Assembly: GCA_022457155.1 (NCBI GenBank)
Contig: JAJGOT010000342.1
Coordinates: 576,001-640,000 of the forward strand
Direction of reading: 5' to 3'
DNA: 64,000 nucleotides
Origin: Cladopsammia gracilis
Lineage: Eukaryota; Cnidaria; Anthozoa; Scleractinia; Dendrophylliidae
The notes beneath the pieces are model-generated. The model searched no databases. It was not told the DNA's origin and saw only the letters and a list, made by a program, of their open reading frames with translations. A program made the position numbers and the translations under genes. Every line of letters begins with the position of its first letter. The stretch's first letter is position 1. Of the stretch, positions 47,383-58,019 are shown in pieces.

Positions 47383-47930
47383 TTTCTAATTTCATATTTT
47401 AACTGAAGATAAAACATAGCATTCTCAATAGTTACAAGTTACTCTTTGGAGTTTAAAACCTTGGTAGAACTGAGCCCGGAATTGTTATTTAAAACCTGGA
47501 TTACAACTTCTGCAACCTTAAAAGGCACGGTCAACGCCTTTCCAATGCTTCCCCAACATCCCTCTTTGGGCGCCCCTGTAGATTCTCACCATGCAAGTCA
47601 TGGCGTGATGTGCTATATCACAGTACAATTTAGGGCTCAATGAAGACAGCTGAGCTTAAATTTTACAAATAAAGCTGATTCAGTTATTAACATTATTCGC
47701 TTTTCCTTTTTTGTTTTCAGAAACTGAAAGGCACTGACTGCATGAATAGTAACGCAAGTATCTTTAAGCGGAAAATAGTTGGCAATGAGCAACAGTTAAT
47801 CAGTCAAAAACACAATATATCGGCTAATGGGAAATATCTGGCTGCACACTGGAACCTTTCGGGCCACTTATTTCTAACAAATGAAAGTAATAGAAAAAAT
47901 TTATTCAAAATAATATTTCGTAGGAATTAA
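39869..47930 (+). CDS. FGF-like secreted beta-trefoil factor, right paralog (4 exons)
   Basis: Paralog of the 1831-11559 gene in inverted orientation, 167 aa. Exons are 39869-39895, 45780-45942, 47235-47338 and 47721-47930. Phases 0, 1 and 0 and all six splice sites match the left gene. Exon 1 (MDSLRQHLL) plus IFALIFSTGVNS gives a signal peptide, with cleavage likely near VNS/YS. Exon 3 is 104 bp, the length I recall for the middle exon of vertebrate FGF1/2/4. IVFEKLKGTDC has the same spacing to its cysteine as LYGSQTPNEEC in FGF1, with the exon boundary at the same residue. The final tract has KYLAAHW and HLFLTNES. The paralogs differ at many residues yet all frames and splice sites are open, which suggests selection on both. 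Intron 1 holds TTAA elements and foldbacks; intron 2 holds a SINE. FGF membership is inference; an IL-1-like trefoil is the alternative. Confidence 0.75.
40970..43043. mobile_element. 2.07-kb TTAA-type element with an internal foldback
   Basis: TTAA (40966-40969 and 43044-43047) flanks inverted ends AGAGGGCCTAACATAGGGTT and its partner ACCCTATTTTAGACCCTCC. GCGGGATGCGGGATG repeats sit inside the left end, with fewer at the right. Inside lies a second inverted pair (about 41730-41885 and 42500-42700, GGCAACTTTTGCAAG). A GTGTGGAGT short tandem repeat is at 41672-41713. The central loop has a 93-codon minus-strand frame (42241-41960; EELQKVTLAIRELCP, STGAWVVYSADF) of unknown origin, possibly captured. 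It lies in intron 1 of the right FGF-like gene. Confidence 0.7.
43048..43443. mobile_element. TTAA-type MITE abutting the 2.07-kb element
   Basis: The ends AGGGACACTATCCC and GGGACAGTGTCCCT are inverted. TTAA at 43044-43047 is shared with the preceding element and a second TTAA is at 43444-43447. A partial copy lies at 31380-31660. Confidence 0.8.
43762..43961. mobile_element. foldback MITE, AATAGACCTC family, copy 1
   Basis: The arms AATAGACCTCTTTAGCTTGT and its complement extend for about 55 bp. The loop contains ACTGTTTCTTTTAAATTTTG and, further on, GAAGGAATTCCCTTGAG. Confidence 0.85.
44577..44776. mobile_element. foldback MITE, AATAGACCTC family, copy 2 (loop inverted)
   Basis: Same arms as 43762-43961, but the loop sequence is the reverse complement. 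The two elements are in opposite orientation 600 bp apart. Confidence 0.85.
44985..45485. mobile_element. nested foldback with a 45-bp perfect-like hairpin at its centre
   Basis: The outer arms share AATAGCGTTCCGCCCAGAT (44997-45015) with its reverse complement near 45455-45473. Next come ATTCAGGTATATACTTC and its partner. The innermost arms (45122-45166 and 45177-45221) are almost exact inverse copies around TAACAGTAAATAAAAGC with a 10-bp loop. It lies just upstream of exon 2 of the right FGF-like gene. Confidence 0.75.
45780..45942 (+). CDS. right FGF-like gene, exon 2
   Basis: This 163-bp exon follows a long pyrimidine tract and GATAG, and ends CACGG/GTAAGT. It codes IFALIFSTGV, then QCHLQSLKTGKLLKF, and the paired-Cys block CNQSTGRCKASVSGVYTSD shared with the left paralog. 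Confidence 0.8.
46391..46650 (-). mobile_element. tRNA-derived SINE
   Basis: On the minus strand it has an A-box-like TGGTGTAGTGGAGAG, a B box GGTTCGATTCC (46601-46591), a body with GTGGGTTGAGTTTGTTGTTG and TTTTCTCCGGGTCCTCCGG, and a tail ending AAATAAAGCCGATTTACTTA. This layout is that of a tRNA-headed SINE widespread in marine invertebrates (from memory). It lies in intron 2 of the right FGF-like gene. Confidence 0.85.
46634..46850. repeat. 21-bp minisatellite grown from the SINE head
   Basis: About ten copies of ACTACACCACCCCTGCTCCCC, with one recurring C-to-T variant (ACCACTCC). The unit is the 5' end of the SINE including part of its A box. Open frames here on both strands are repeat frames. 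Confidence 0.9.
47235..47338 (+). CDS. right FGF-like gene, exon 3
   Basis: 104 bp, phase 1 in and phase 0 out, coding 34 whole codons that include ETFALKVILPSQIVFE. Acceptor TTTGAAG and donor CGAG/GTATGT. Confidence 0.8.
47721..47930 (+). CDS. right FGF-like gene, exon 4
   Basis: It follows TTTTTTGTTTTCAG and codes 69 residues plus TAA, beginning KLKGTDCMNSNASIF. It is eight residues shorter than the left copy, mainly through a gap after the NASIF motif. Confidence 0.8.
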   Translation, partial: KLKGTDCMNSNASIFKRKIVGNEQQLISQKHNISANGKYLAAHWNLSGHLFLTNESNRKNLFKIIFRRN

Positions 47931-48130
47931 GGCATGGCTCCTCGTGTAATATGGCGTTTTCATCATTTTTCTAGCTTTATTCAGTATCCCCTTATATTTT
48001 ATCTTATAACCATGTACTAAGAAATGAAACCATTTTTGTTTGGTACAATGTGTCTGTTGGGGTCATATGACCAGCCACGCCCTAAATTATTCAAAATTTG
48101 GAATTTTCAGATTACGGCATGAGAATTCAC
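47931..48130. other. 3' flank of the right FGF-like gene
   Basis: No canonical AATAAA lies near the stop. No other feature is seen. Confidence 0.4.
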
Positions 48131-48134
48131 TTAA

Positions 48135-48518
48135 AGGGGCATTGTCACGCAGATTTTGCTGTGTTTTGGTCAAAATACACTAAATATATGACAAAGTACC
48201 TTTGCTCAAACATAAAATTGCTTTTAGAACACCAAGAAGATAATATCAACTGATTTCTTCAAGGAAGAACAAACCATAATAAGTTTTTCTGCGATTTTTC
48301 CACGACTCTTGGGAGGAACTTGAAAAAATTGGCCAATTTTTTTAAGTTGCAATCCATTTCCATCCTGGCCATCCGCAGCCAAAGATAACGAATACTAGTT
48401 TTTGTGCACTGGTAGGCTATTTGTTAATAAAACTGGACCATTATTTTAAGGTTTCCATTGAAATAAATATGTTTTTTGGCATTTCAACGTGATGCTAAAA
48501 ATAGGTGACGGTGTCCCT
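48135..48518. mobile_element. TTAA-type MITE (384 bp)
   Basis: TTAA at 48131-48134 and 48519-48522 flanks AGGGGCATTGTCAC and GTGACGGTGTCCCT. Internal blocks (AAGTACCTTT, AAGAAGATAATATCAACTGA) resemble the longer elements at 20362 and 25170. Confidence 0.8.
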
Positions 48519-48790
48519 TTAAACTCCCTTTTTTCCTTCCTTAGTCGTCATTTCACAGAGAAAAGAGGGAAAATAAACGGGGAATTCCGAAAGCTTTCAT
48601 TGCTGCATAATTATTTGTTACTCTAGTCGCAGTCCCTCTCTAAAATGAAAACGTTATGGTTTACAGAAAAAAACTTTGGAAAACCCCGATTAGTTCAATA
48701 AACCATGTGCGGGAGCGAAAAAAAAATGTTGTCAACAAATAAATGCCGCCGTATGGCATATCCGCCATATTGACTTTTATTTTGTTAATT

Positions 48791-48832
48791 TCCTGAAGAA
48801 GGCCAGTTTAACTGGCCTTATTCAGGAATTTT
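48791..48832. repeat. 42-bp hairpin
   Basis: TTCCTGAAGAAGGCCAGTT pairs with AACTGGCCTTATTCAGGAA with almost no loop. Confidence 0.7.
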
Positions 48833-49099
48833 GAAATCGCTATTAACCTCAGAAGAACCCGAAAAATCAACTTTTAATTTTTGAAAGAGAGGAGAAAGTT
48901 TCAGAAATGCAATCAAAATAAATGCCGCTTAAAAAGTTTTAAGTCAATAAGTCAAATGTGTTTCAAAACAAACCAAATCTAAATCTATGGAGAACCATTC
49001 CTTGATTCATCCGAGAATTATCTAATTAATGAGGAAAGTAGTTATTCGCTTTTTAGTCTTACAAGCTACTGGGAAAGTAAAATTTTAATTTATTGATAG

Positions 49100-49490
49100 A
49101 GGACTTTTTTATCACGGAGTGTATAGCTGCCTAGCTCTGCTTCCGCTTTACTATGCTGTATTAAGTTTTTATGTTGCTATTTTTTATGAAATAAAAGTTA
49201 CTTAACAGAGGAAAAGACTGAGATGTTCTTTACTAATTAATAACACAACAACAAACTGCCTTAGTTTATAAGTGAAGAAGGATCTTCGTCTAACTGGGCT
49301 TTCTAAATTTGAATTTTTATTATAAAAAATATAGAGATAGAGGACTTTTTTATCACGGAATGTATAGCTGCATAGCTCTGATTCTGCTTTAATATGCTGT
49401 ATTAAGTTTTTATGTTGCTATTTTTATGAAATAAAAGTTACTTAACAGTGGAAAAAAACTGAGATGTTCTTTACTAATTAATATTAAGTA
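49100..49490. repeat. 150-bp direct duplication
   Basis: The block starting TAGAGGACTTTTTTATCACG at about 49100 recurs from about 49339 with few changes. The second copy is immediately followed by a TTAA-type insertion. Confidence 0.85.
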
Positions 49491-49501
49491 TTGGATCTTA
49501 A

Positions 49502-50134
49502 CCCTCGGACGTACACGCAAACTTATACCCCCACGGTGGTACAAGGGGGGGGGGGGGGGGTTGTTGCAACCCCCCCCCCCAACCCCTGGGTTTTTGCGAT
49601 GTTGCAATAATTCGAAAATATTTTACATCTAATAGATAGCCCGCGATGTACTCTACAAGATAAGGTAAATATTATGGGTTGTGACGTTGCTGGGGGTCCG
49701 TGACGTCATCTAAAATGGCCGCCAAGACGGCCGCCATCTTGGATTTTACTAAAAATTCAAATTTATCGGGAAAATGTGGAAATTGCAAATATTGTTTGCT
49801 AGAGTTGCAAAGTAACATACAATTAAACATTTTGATGCTTTTGGTAGCATTTTATATGCTTTTTTCCACCAAAAAAGGTGAAAAACACGCATTTTTATTA
49901 AAAAAGATGGCTTGATCACATGTTACTCATGACGTCATGTCCCGTTACCATAGCAACCGGTTGTCACCAAAATTTTTCAAAATGTGTCTTAAGGATAACT
50001 GAACAGCTACTGAAAACGGCATGTGCTAATCGTAAATGGTCTTGAAAATATCGGAGAAAAACCTTAAGGGAGGGGTGGCTGGTTTAAGGGGGGGTGGCAA
50101 CCACCCCCCCCCCCTCCCCTTGTACGTCCGAAAG
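49502..50134. mobile_element. TTAA-type element with long G and C runs
   Basis: TTAA (49498-49501 and 50135-50138) flanks CCCTCGGACGTACA and TGTACGTCCGAAAG. Poly-G and poly-C runs just inside both ends form further inverted repeats. The centre contains AAAATGGCCGCCAAGACGG and CCGCCATCTTGG motifs. No transposase. Confidence 0.85.
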
Positions 50135-50138
50135 TTAA

Positions 50139-50489
50139 GACTTCCGTAAGTGACTACTTAAGCGATGTTCATGCGACAGAATTTAAGGGCGTTGGATAAA
50201 ACTCTCGTAACCCCAAATTTCTCCCGTAAACTTACGGGACCTCTAGCGATCCCGTAAGTCTACACGTCGCCTGTATTAGTTTTTCTTTCTTGAGAATTTC
50301 AGAAAATTTTTGTCGTTTGCATATTTTCATTACAACACAAGGAACAACAACAACAAACTAACTTAAAGTTATCAATTACATGATTAAAAGTGAAAATATA
50401 AAGTTTTAAGTTTTCATTTTATTTATAAGTCGTATCGCCAACACTATGTATTTTCCATTATGTATTTTCTAAAGAAAAATGATTGGATG
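50139..50489. other. no gene seen
   Basis: Repeated CTTCCGTAAG, ACTTACGGGA and CCCGTAAGTC motifs between 50140 and 50265 hint at a further decayed foldback. Confidence 0.35.
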
Positions 50490-51340
50490 AATTCAATGCA
50501 ATGTTCTCGTCCCAGTCTCTTCGTAACCATCATACTCATCAACATCGTCGTCATCGTCATAATCGTTAACTGGAAGGTCGCAACAGAAATTGTGCAAAAT
50601 ACAACAACCCGATAACCTCGCAACATTTTCCTGTTTTAAACCAGAGTCCCTTTAAACAAGCTCAACGCCCCTTCATGAAACCGATTATTAGTTCTACTAT
50701 AAAGAAAGTCGATTTGTGGGCCTCCGATTAAAGCGCCTTTCCGCTGCGGTCATAGCGGAGTACTCTGTGATTGGCACTAACATCGCATAGTAACAAGGGC
50801 TATACCAAGAATCACGCCAATGGGCAAACGAGGGAACAATTTCTTCTTGAATTTTTCATTCAAATTTGAGAGCCTCAAAATTCTTGAGTCATGGATAGTG
50901 ATCCCGGTCATTTAGCGACCACGTCACTAATCATCAGATTTCCATTCCCGTATACTTGAACGTTAATAGAATTATAGTCCTTTCTGTTCACAAATGCTAC
51001 TTCATGTTCTTTTGGTCTCAACACCTTCATGTGTATACCGTCGATGAGTCCCTCAGCACATGGAACATTATGAGAGTCACTGACCTAATTTCACTAGCAA
51101 CAGTGGCGCATTCTTCTTCACTTGGCAAGTAAATCATTGCATTTGTTAGTAGTTTGAGTAACGCTTTGGTTACTCGGGTTATTGTGCGACAAACAGTGCT
51201 TTTATCGATATTCATGGTATCCCCAATTCCTTGCTGAAATGAGGCACCGGCAAAACAAGTCCTGTCGTTAGCTGCTGGGAGGCTAAAAGCGCATGGTTTC
51301 TTTTTGTGCAGTGCCTAGGTCATCGTGAACTTAAGAAAGA
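50490..51340 (-). pseudogene. PIF/Harbinger (HARBI1-type) transposase pseudogene
   Basis: Read on the minus strand through several frames: FAGASFQQGIGDTMNIDKST (helix-turn-helix), VCRTITRVTKALLKL, then CAEGLIDGIHMKV with the first catalytic Asp, VNRKDYNSINVQ, DVVAK followed by a stop in place of Trp, HDSRILRLSNLNEKF, PIGVILG, VPITEYSAMTAAERRFNR, and RLSGCCILHNFC with an acidic tail. This is the order seen in HARBI1 proteins. At least three frameshifts or stops make it dead. Confidence 0.9.
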
Positions 51341-51347
51341 AGTTCAT

Positions 51348-52450
51348 AATATATATAGATAGGCTGAGCCTAACAGCGTCGCTCCCTGAACAAGCTTAAC
51401 TAAGGTGAAACTTAACTAATGTGAAAGGTCGGAAGCACAAGAATTAAGATTGACGACCGGGCTATTTTTCAATTTTAGCATTTCTCAAAAACAGTATTAC
51501 GCGACCGTCTGCACAGTACATTTAGACCATACAAAAGTTCACAAAAACAACTTTTTCTCCGTCTACAATAACTAGTACGACTACTTTCCGAATAAAATAC
51601 AGTTGTTGCTTGTCAAAAATTGCCCGAGAAACTGATTTGGAAATCAAAATTGAAAAAATACACAAACATATTTGCATAAGGCGACGCGAGTGTAGACAGG
51701 ACTATAAAATCGCTTTTCAATCTATGTAATTATGAATGAACAAACACATAAAAATGGACGACATAATCTTCTTTCGAAAAATTTTATTCAAATCTCCATT
51801 AGTTTATGTTTAAAAGCAAAACGCGTACCATTTATAGCACATCGAGTTCGCCGAGCTGCCTTGGATGAAATTCAAGAAATCGATACAACTGAATTTAAGC
51901 ATGTTTTGAAGACAATTCTCCAAAACTATACACAAAAACACAGAGAAAAACTCAATCACAGATTGATATCAACATAAATTCCCATCGAAAAATGTCATCT
52001 GTTTTACCTTTAAAGACCCACTGTCACCCAGTCGGCTTTGCAGTCGTTTGTTTTTGTTTTCAAATGACGAGCTCGCTCGTGTTTGGCTCTTTCGGTAATT
52101 TTCGACTGCGTTAAATTCGCAATGCATTTTGGGTGACAGTGGGCCTTTAAGTCCCTCCTTGCTTGGAAATTCTTTAATAAATCTCCGCTTCTTTGGTTGA
52201 AATTCGTAATGAAAACAAACATCTCGGATGTTGTGTGGCGTCATACGCGCATGTTTTCCGACGTCATACGCGCCCGCGAGCTAGCCGTGCCTAATGCGGA
52301 CCGCGGACCACGGACCGCACACGCACGCACCCGCGAAACATTCCGCTAGCCATGACCATAAAAAATGACGGGCACAGGTTCTAGGTTCTATGAGTATCGG
52401 GCTCCGTACGGACCTTCGGCCCTCAGAGCTCCGCTAAAATCTAGGTCTTG
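51348..52450 (+). repeat. 1.1-kb interspersed element, copy 1
   Basis: It starts after a TATATA run with GATAGGCTGAGCCTAACAGC and ends around CTTCGGCCCTCAGAGCTCCG. A frame at 51732-51977 (MNEQTHKNGRHNLLSKNF) is 81 residues. In copy 2 its second half is deleted, so it is not clearly under selection. Orientation is by analogy only. Superfamily not recognised. Confidence 0.75.
52014..52146. mobile_element. 133-bp TTAA-type MITE inside the 1.1-kb element
   Basis: TTAA (52010-52013 and 52147-52150) flanks AGACCCACTGTCACCC and GGGTGACAGTGGGCCT. The second 1.1-kb copy has the empty site (ACCTTTAAGTCACTGG near 53617). Confidence 0.9.
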
Positions 52451-53024
52451 TCATTTGAAATCTTTGAAAAATTCAATAAATACTCTAGCTTTTCTTAATA
52501 TATCGGTTGCGCTCAATCCTATCGCGATGATCAGCTATGTAGTTGAAATGTAGGAAACGATTCGTTGCTGCGAGCCCCCAGGCGAGTAGCACACTAATCT
52601 TTGAGTTGCCTGTGGTTCCTTGGGTTTCCTGCACCTTATGTTATGCAGGCGGCAGTCTCGATTTTTTATTGCCACGTCGTCCAGCGGTGTCATCACAACT
52701 TAGATGCGCCTGGCTCTGGATGCGTCTTTCGCCGTCCATAGCACGTGCTCGCTTCTATTCTTCGATTTCAAAGTAAGTGTTTCTATTTGCAAATGTATCA
52801 TGCCAAATTCAAACTTATTTGTTGCTGGAAGCATTATTCATCAAGGTCACGAACGATTTAGTGACATTTCACGGGGAAGGCAATGTTCTTTTGTGAGTTT
52901 TTTAGCGTTGTTACGTACTCAGAGTTTGCCGATTGAACAATGGATCACAAAGAACTACTTATAATAATAATATAATATATATTTTTTATTTTACATTTTT
53001 ATATAGCGCAAACTTCTATATAAT
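52451..53024 (+). other. unique spacer with weak coding signals
   Basis: A GC-richer patch (52540-52770) has frames on both strands and an AAA/GTAAGTG donor-like site near 52773. Without a matching acceptor or homology I do not call a gene. Confidence 0.25.
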
Positions 53025-54140
53025 AATATATATAGATAGGCAGAGCCTAACAGCGAAGCACTATGAACAAGCTTAACCAATTAAAAGTGAAAATTAAGTA
53101 AGGTGAGAGGTCGGAAGCACAAGAATTAAGATTGACGACCGGGCTATTTTTCAATTTTAGCAATTCTCAAAAAACAGTATTACCCGACCGTCTGCACAGT
53201 ACATTTAGACCGTAGAAAAGTTCACAAAAACAACTTTTAGTTTTTCTCCGTCTAGAATTACAGGTACGACTACTTTCGGAATAAAATACAGTTTCTGTTT
53301 GCCAAAAATTGCCCGAGAAACTGATTTGGAAATAAAAATTGCAAAAATACACAAACATATTTGCATATTTAAAGGAGAAGCGAGAAAATGTAAGTCTTGT
53401 TTTGTTTACATAAAATCGCTTTTCAATCTATGTAATGAATGAACAAGCACATAAAATTGGACAACACAATCTTCTTTCGAAAAATTTTATTCAAATCTTC
53501 ATTAGTTTATGTTTAAAAGTAAAACACGTACGATTTACAGCGCATCAAGGCAAAGCTGTCCTCGATGAAATTCAAGATATCAACATAAATTCCCATCGAC
53601 AAATGTGATTTATTTTACCTTTAAGTCACTGGACTGCTTGGAAATTCATTAAAACTCCGCTTCTTCGGTTCTGAAATCCGTAATAAAAACAAGGCATCTC
53701 CCCGCATTGCTCCTGCATATCAATTTGATAAAAACGTATGAGGGTTCCTCGAAGCAAGATTTTATCCCCGAAAGCGCTTCTGAGTATCCCTTAATTAGTA
53801 TCCCTGTCTTGAGTAGCAAACCGCGAAAAAATGCAGGGAAGTAACGACTTTACTGCTCCGCCAAACACTGCGAAAGATCCAACTTTTTTAAAGCTTTAAA
53901 AAGTGTTTACAGAGCTGACGACTGTGTAGCCGCGCGTGTGGCGTCATACGCGCATGTTTTGTGACGTCATACGTGCCTGCGAGTTTGCCTTGCGCGACCG
54001 ACTTGACAGCAGGAGGCGCGCTTGCGAAACATTCCGCTAGCCATGACCATGAAAAATGACGGACATAGGTTCTATGAGTATGGGGCTGCGCAGCCAGGCC
54101 TTCGGCCCGGCAAGTGCTCCGCTATAATCAGTTGCGCTTT
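53025..54140 (+). repeat. 1.1-kb interspersed element, copy 2
   Basis: It aligns with 51348-52450 from GATAGGCAGAGCCTAACAGC to CTTCGGCCCGGCAAGTGCTC. It has an insertion of about 230 bp near 53700-53930, lacks the TTAA insertion of copy 1 and lacks about 100 bp of the small frame. Confidence 0.8.
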
Positions 54141-54474
54141 ACATTTTTTTTGAGAATGAGATCGGACGTCAGCACATGAAGGCGCCTACGGCAGCCGCTA
54201 TCAGTCCATTACTGATCTCATCTCCCCACCCCACCCATGAAGGAAGATATGAACACTGAGGATGGTCACAGCCAGGGTTTTGTTACGTCCTCAGTGGTTC
54301 TTTAACGTCCCCTACTATTAGTGTGATAAGCTGCAGGAGACAAGGCCAACGGCTTAACGTCACCGCCCAATGACGCGATCATCTGAACTGGCAGATGCTG
54401 AGCACACAGCTAGCATGATCTTACCAGTTATTTTAAGACCATGGTTTTTGGTATGTAATTCGAAAATGATGGTA

Positions 54475-54663
54475 ATAGGCCATTTGCACGATGACGTCGT
54501 ATGACTACAACTACCAGAATCCTTCAGTTTTTTGTTTTGTAGTACAAATTAGGGCTATTGTTATTTAAACCGCACTGGGATTACAAAATTTAAATAAGAA
54601 AGGAAAAACGAAATGAATTCTGGTAGTTGTAGTCAAATGACGCCATCGTGCAAATGGCCTATT
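54475..54663. mobile_element. foldback MITE, ATAGGCCATTT ends
   Basis: AATAGGCCATTTGCACGATG and CATCGTGCAAATGGCCTATT are the ends, with the inner arm ACTACAACTACCAGAAT repeated inversely. Its first 11 bases match the foldback at 60451-60647. Confidence 0.85.
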
Positions 54664-54967
54664 GACCCAATAAATAAATTTATGACATTTTTAAAATCTG
54701 TATGTACATTTACTGTTTCCGTTGTTTTGCTGCCCAGCATCTGCTCGCAGCATTATCATTACAATCTGTAACCTCTAGTATGGTAGTGTCTAGTTGAGTA
54801 GGGGAGTTCGTATGACTGTCTTATGATGGAATTATCCATATTTCAACTATTTTGAAATTAACATCATTTTCAGAAGCCATAAGAGACAAAGGGGTAGATT
54901 TCGACTTTGGAATAAACTTCGTTAAAACGTTTTGTTAGTGAGAGAGATGATTACATAACTAGCCTTA

Positions 54968-55528
54968 GGCCCGGTTCAAACGTCGAACTTTACATGTGCC
55001 GAACCTAATGCATAATTTATGTTAACGTATTTTTCAATATAACCGCGCTTCTGATTGGCTATTTAGTGGGTTTTCGCGCCTTTGCAGACAGAACTCACGG
55101 AAGCGTAACGACGGTTACCAGCATTCACATTGTAGATTTTTAGACTGAAATTGGACAGCTAAAATCGGTCTTCTAAAAAGTTGCTTTTCTTTATATCCAT
55201 AAATAAATCGTAATGCATTTTCAGGATTTTAGGCGTTACTTTATTTTGTCCAAATATCACGATCACGATCTCCTCAGCTGTCTCCTTGCCACAACAGAAC
55301 ACAAAGCACACTAAAATCAAAACAAGAATTTCCAGGCTTGGTGAATTTTACTTTTTTCGGTTTATTTCCTTATTTTAAGCAGTAAGGATGATATTTCTTT
55401 TCGCCACGAATTAGGTTCGGCACATGTAAAGTTCGACCGTCTGAATCAACAGTCGAACTTAATAGTTTGGGTCGACCTAAATAGGTATTAGGTTCGGCAC
55501 ATGTAAAGTTCGACGTTTGAACCGGGCC
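54968..55528. mobile_element. Harbinger-type MITE (561 bp) with TTA duplication
   Basis: TTA at 54965-54967 and 55529-55531 flanks GGCCCGGTTCAAACGTCGAA and its complement. The right subterminal block (TTAGGTTCGGCACATGTAAA) is duplicated at about 55410 and 55489, the same layout as the 35705 copy. Confidence 0.85.
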
Positions 55529-55595
55529 TTAGATGTTGGTAGTTTTATGCAACCGGACCCGGGATTTAGAAATAAACGGCGACAACTTTATTTTC

Positions 55596-56690
55596 TTTAC
55601 TTCTATTGTTCTTAATCTATGTAAATGATATAACTAAATCCTCTCAGGGACACGAATTTATTCTTGAGTCCTAAAGATGTAGAAACTTTATATAAAAGTA
55701 TGAATCAAGAACTTAAACAAGTAACTTTATGGTTCAAATAGCTATATTTAAATGTCGATAAAACACAATTTATGATCTTTAAAACTAAAAAGAAGAAATT
55801 GAGTCACAAAGCAAACGTCATTACTGAATGAACAACCAATAAATCAAGTGAACTACACAAAATTTTTAGGATTATACACTGATGAAGAACTCTCTTGGAA
55901 ATACCATATTAACCATGTTACAATGAAAGTGGCAAAAATGAGCGGCATCATGGCTAAAGCAAGACATTATTTACCTCTTAAAACACACTATTAACATTAT
56001 ATAACACCATGATCTACCCATGCATATTTAACATATTGTAACATCATTTGGGCAAGCACTTATCCCACTAGACTAAAGCCTACTCTTAGAACACAGAAAG
56101 AAACTTATCAGGATTATAACCTTCACTAACTATACGGGAAAATCTGGACCACTGTTCAAGTCATTGAAAATACTGAATATCTTTGAATTAAATACATACC
56201 TGACGGCAGTTTTCATGTATTCATGACAAACTACTATACCGGTCGGTATTCTTCGATAACTTTTTCAAAACTAATGAAAGTATACATTCCTACAATACAC
56301 GATCAGCATCAAAGGTACCTATCGAATTTAGAAGAACGAATTATGGCAAATTTTCTGAGCAACTACATGGAACAGCCTTCCCATCGACGTTAGAAAGATT
56401 AGTTCGCTCAACATTTTTAAAAACAAACTTTAAGAGTATTTTCAAAATCATCTTTTATAAAGGTTTTTTAAGTAATTAGTAATCTATTAATCAAGAAATA
56501 GCTTTTTTCATATATTAATATAAAACATGAAGTTCGCCATCTGTTATATTTATTCTAAATAGAATTAAGCGGGGATCTTAAAAAAAGCTCAGCAGAGCTT
56601 GCTGGATCTCCTGCCTATTGGTTATGTAATAGATTATTTTAAAAGAATGGTAAATAAAGGCACTTCTTCTTCTTGGAAACTTTATAACAC
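55596..56690 (+). pseudogene. LINE (CR1/Jockey-clade type) 3' part, catalytic site deleted
   Basis: Translation gives FLIYVNDITKSS, then jumps to DTNLFLSPKDVETLYKSMNQ, NVDKTQFMIFKTKKKK, and through frame changes NYTKFLGLY, ELSWKYHINHVT, YPYL/YCNIIWAS-like text. The FADD catalytic block that should lie between the first two segments is reduced to its last D. Several stops follow. The 3' end has TTGGTTATGTAATAG and AATAAAGGCACTTCTTCTTC, a LINE-type tail. Confidence 0.8.
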
Positions 56691-58019
56691 GGTTAACAAA
56701 GCTAATTGCGCTCCATTATAACCGGAAACGGGTCTGTTGCTCCTTTCTAACCGGAAAATTTGAAAATTTACTAGCTCTTAGTATCATTGCATAAAGTTCT
56801 TTGTTAATTACTGTTGAGAAATGTTATCACCCCAGTTCTTCATGCATGCATCCGCGTTTTACTAGCCGCTAGTCGGCATCTTACCTAACGATTCCACGCT
56901 TTACTGGTCCCCGTTTCACCAGTCCAGTCCATTCTCTCCCTTTACAATCAGTGCCAATTTAAATTTGGGTTAATTATCTCTTGGGTTTATACAGTATCAA
57001 AAAGTATGTTATGTTATACTACGATCACAGACAAAAGTAGTTGGGAAGCAAAGCAAAAAAAGAGTTAACAACAAAAATTCAGATTCCAGACCTATTCAAA
57101 ATAGGACTTGAACAGCTCCCTCCCTTCGTCTCCCTCTCCCCCCATATTCATTTGACAATCTCGTATGAATAGCATCGCTAAAAGCTCGAAAATTAAGGGA
57201 GGGGGACTGGAAGAGGTGGTGTCTAAAAATTAAAGAACTGAGTCCCATAAAACGAAGACCTAGAAAACAATGACGAAGTAAACGAAGACTTTCAGGTTTG
57301 AATCTATTTTAGGATCATCGTATACGTGACACTATATCTTAAAATAACACTACCTATTAGGTATCTAGTTTGTTTGCTCAAACCTAAACCTTTGGTAAAT
57401 AATTTGATCTCTTGGTCAGAAATCGGCGACAGTAGTTTAGCTGCACCAACAGTGAGTATGTTACAATCACCAATCTGAATTTCTCAGCTCTGCAGTTTAT
57501 TTACAGATGTAATCGCAGGAGATTTTGTTTTCGTGATGTTGGCATGTTGTAATAATATATTAAAATTTTGCTTTATCATTTACATTAACATAACTGAAAC
57601 ATGACAATGCATGACAAAGTCCAATGACACGTCACGGAATTCACTTCATATTTCGCAATTGATCTGATCTAGGAGATAAATTAGGGATATTACAACACAC
57701 AACACCACGACATCTCGATCCAGCTCACATCGTTGCCTGTTTCATTCTGTGTTTCATTTATTCAGTGCTTGAAGGGCCACAGAAGGTGCGTTGCTAATCA
57801 ATTACATTAATTAGTTATTACATTTGTAGTTACTGAACTGTGTCTGATATCCTTGTGAAGTAAGATACCGTAGATGTTTTCGGGACGATGTGTAAAGATA
57901 TTAAATGCTTTCCAGCTTTCAGAGGAGTTGTTTAGCTTCATTTAGTTAAATCCGTTCCTTTCTTCTTCTTCCAAGCTCACTTTAGATACTGCACAGGTGA
58001 CTGCAAGTGGAAGAAAAAC
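56691..58019. other. 5' flank of the P450 gene, no other gene seen
   Basis: No TATA box or upstream coding exon can be fixed. A non-coding 5' exon is possible (GGCCACAGAAG/GTGCGT near 57785). Confidence 0.4.
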
